From NCBI GenBank assembly GCA_022414725.1, contig JAJSRW010002113.1:1-64000 (forward strand): a stretch of 64,000 nt of DNA, given 5' to 3'. The first letter of the stretch is position 1. Every line of letters begins with the position of its first letter. The translations under genes and the position numbers were made by a program. Below the pieces are notes generated by a model. It had not been told where the DNA came from, did no database searches, and saw only the letters and a program-made list of their open reading frames with translations. Shown one piece after another: positions 62,420-64,000 of this stretch. Source of the stretch: Microglena sp. YARC. Its lineage: Eukaryota; Chlorophyta; Chlorophyceae; Chlamydomonadales; Chlamydomonadaceae.

Positions 62420-63105
62420 CTGATTGAAGGGAGGTGAGGGGGGTGAAGGGGTGGGTGGGGGTGAAGGGGTGGTGGGGGGTGTGTGAAGGGGTGGTGGGGT
62501 GTGTGTGTGAGGGGTGTGAAGGGGTGTGTGGGGTGTGAAGGGGTGTGGGGGGGGTGAAAAGGTGGGGGGGTGGGGGGGGGGGGGTGAAGAGGGGTGAAGG
62601 GGGTGAGGGGGGTGAAGGTGTGTGTGTGGGGGGGGGAGTAGGTCGAGGGGGGGGGGGGGGGGGAGGGGTGTGAAGGGGGATGAGGGGGATGCGGGGGGGT
62701 GAAGGGGTGTGGTGGGGGAAGGGGGGGTGAGGGGGTGGAGGGTGTTGTAGGGGGGGTGAAGGGGGTGAAGAGAGTTGAGGGGGGTGAGGGGGGTGAACGG
62801 GGTTGAGGGGGGTGAAGAGAGGTGAGGGGGGTGAAGGGGGGTGAAGGGGGGTGAGGGAGGGGTGAAGGTGTGTGGGGGGGTGAGGGGGGGGGGGGGGCAG
62901 GGGGGTGAGGCGGTTGGAGGGGGGTGAAGGGGGGTGGAGGGGGGTGGAGGGGGATGAAGGAAAGAAACAAAAGCCGGTTGGCGTGGCTTAAGGAAAACGG
63001 AGCGTGGTACCGCAGCAGCAGTACCAGGACCGCACCAGAGGAGAGAGGGAAAAGGGGGTGAAGGGGGGGTAATGGGGGTATGGGGGGTGAAGGAGGGTGA
63101 AGGAA
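62420..63105 (+). repeat. G-rich (GGGGTGAA)n region
   Basis: About 600 bp of almost pure G/A/T plus strand with many G-runs, interrupted by one copy of the duplicated block at 62956-63051. Confidence 0.9.
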
Positions 63106-63190
63106 ATAAATCACCACCGGTCGGCGCGGCTTAAGGAAATCGGAGCGCGGACCGCAGCAGCAGTACCAGGACCGCACCAGAGGAGAGAAA
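62956..63190 (-). repeat. duplicated block of about 95 bp, possible 5' exon of the LRR gene
   Basis: Two copies (about 62956-63051 and 63100-63190) share 'ggcttaaggaaa', 'cggagcg', 'cgcagcagcagtaccaggac' and 'cgcaccagaggagaga', separated by G-rich DNA. They stand 5' of exon a on the gene's strand and show the same edge-duplication layout, but no clear coding frame. Confidence 0.45.
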
Positions 63191-63195
63191 AAGTA

Positions 63196-63400
63196 ATCAT
63201 AATGCCTGGTGGGACTTGGTATAGAGGGAGCCCTGTCTTACGGCGGTAGAGAACGGGCTGCTACTTAACCTGGATAGCGCGTGCTACCATGGCGGTTGGC
63301 AGCGACTGCGAACACTAAAATGCACCCGTGGGGATTCAAACCCAGCACCTTCTCCAGTCCAGCAAAATGATATACCATTGAACCATTTGCCGAACCGTGA
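63196..63400 (-). mobile_element. tRNA-derived SINE family S1, full-length, minus strand
   Basis: On the minus strand: A-box-like tggttcaatgg and B-box-like ggtttgaatcc, then the S1 body ('ccgttctctaccgccgtaag') and the end 'caccaggcattatgattac'. A clear target duplication is not visible. Confidence 0.78.
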
Positions 63401-64000
63401 TGAGCGATTCTTGAACTTGAACTTGGTTACATAGCATCAGCCAGCAATTTGGCTGCTCGCCGTCTTCGGCAGTAAAAAACTTATTACCAGGAAAATGAGG
63501 ATGAGCGGTTCGAACAGCTTTGATTCAGAATACATTGTTAGGGATACTAGCATTCCTAGCTACATTAATGGGAGTCAGATACTTGATACTCACTACTGAT
63601 CTGACAGTTATAATGCTGTTTGATCGGTAAGGAGCACTTCAAGGGGGTCGGGAGCATGAGGGCCAATGAGGAGAGCAAGAAATAGGGATTTTGTGTGTGT
63701 GTGTGTGCAAGTGTTTGTGTGCATGCGTGTTTGTGTGTTTGCACTTCAAGGGGTCGGGATCACCAAAGGAGAGAAGGGGTGGGGAAAAAAGGTAACGCCT
63801 GGAGGGGTGTAGTGTTAAGGGGATCCTCCCGTACGCCGCATCTCGGGATAGTCACTATAGAAGGATTTGAATGAGTGTGCATGGTACCCAAAATAAATAT
63901 GATAACAATTCATTGTTATATAGTTTGAGGGATATAGGGGTAGGAAGAAAAACAGTCCTCGTAAACACCTGTGAAAGTCCCCCCCCCCCCCCCCCCCCCC
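63401..64000. other. gene-free right edge with S1 fragment
   Basis: A 3' fragment of S1 (minus) lies at about 63796-63870 ('taacgcctggaggggtgtag', 'ctcccgtacgccgc'). (TG)n lies near 63690-63740. The window ends in about 22 C residues from 63979. Confidence 0.55.

Noticed and set aside
61602..62423. S-P-P-G and W-Q-S-S repeat frames on the plus strand opposite LRR exon a
   Set aside because: They are antisense to a well-supported LRR exon and to a 12-bp minisatellite whose period keeps all frames open.

Overview
The window is nuclear DNA of a eukaryote, most likely a repeat-rich green alga (Chlorophyta, Dunaliella/volvocalean-like). I base this on intronless BTB-BACK genes of roughly balanced GC, an intron-rich gene with GT-AG introns, a eukaryotic tRNA-Gly, non-LTR-type SINEs with target-site duplications (TSDs), hAT-like MITEs, a copia LTR element and very large amounts of satellite and microsatellite DNA. 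The species is inferred, not shown. Both window edges end in poly-C.

Left part (1-35.5 kb): five paralogous, intronless genes for BTB-BACK proteins with a MATH-like C-terminus. They lie at 3071-4633 (+), 9027-10601 (+), 13982-15553 (+), 25333-26928 (-) and 27557-29062 (+). A sixth, 5'-truncated copy lies at 34094-34471. Gene 5 has lost its last 19 residues to one nonsense codon and is followed by extra copies of the family's terminal coding segment. A second array of terminal-segment copies follows the truncated gene. Between the genes lie a 4-kb satellite (16-20 kb) and nested small mobile elements. These are two hAT-like MITE families (called M1 and M2), a tRNA-derived SINE (S1), a short SINE with a (CAATTT)n tail (S2), and dispersed repeats called R1, R2 and R3.

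Middle (36.6-40.9 kb): a Ty1/copia-type LTR retrotransposon with 298-bp LTRs and a 5-bp TSD. A remnant of the integrase C-terminal region is readable; no reverse transcriptase could be read.

Right part (44.8-61.9 kb, minus strand): one large leucine-rich-repeat gene. I could assemble eight exons whose splice phases all match, giving a continuous LRR protein of about 577 residues; the 5' end is missing. Every intron is bordered by tandem copies of neighbouring exon edges, splice sites included, with microsatellites between the copies. I call these 'echoes'. In one intron the acceptor is a 19-nt copy of the preceding exon's end, the signature expected for intron gain by tandem duplication. A tRNA-Gly(GCC) sits in one of these introns on the same strand.

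The shared theme is tandem duplication of gene edges: 3' coding tails plus 3' UTR in the BTB family, and exon-intron junctions in the LRR gene. This is the most unusual signal in the window.
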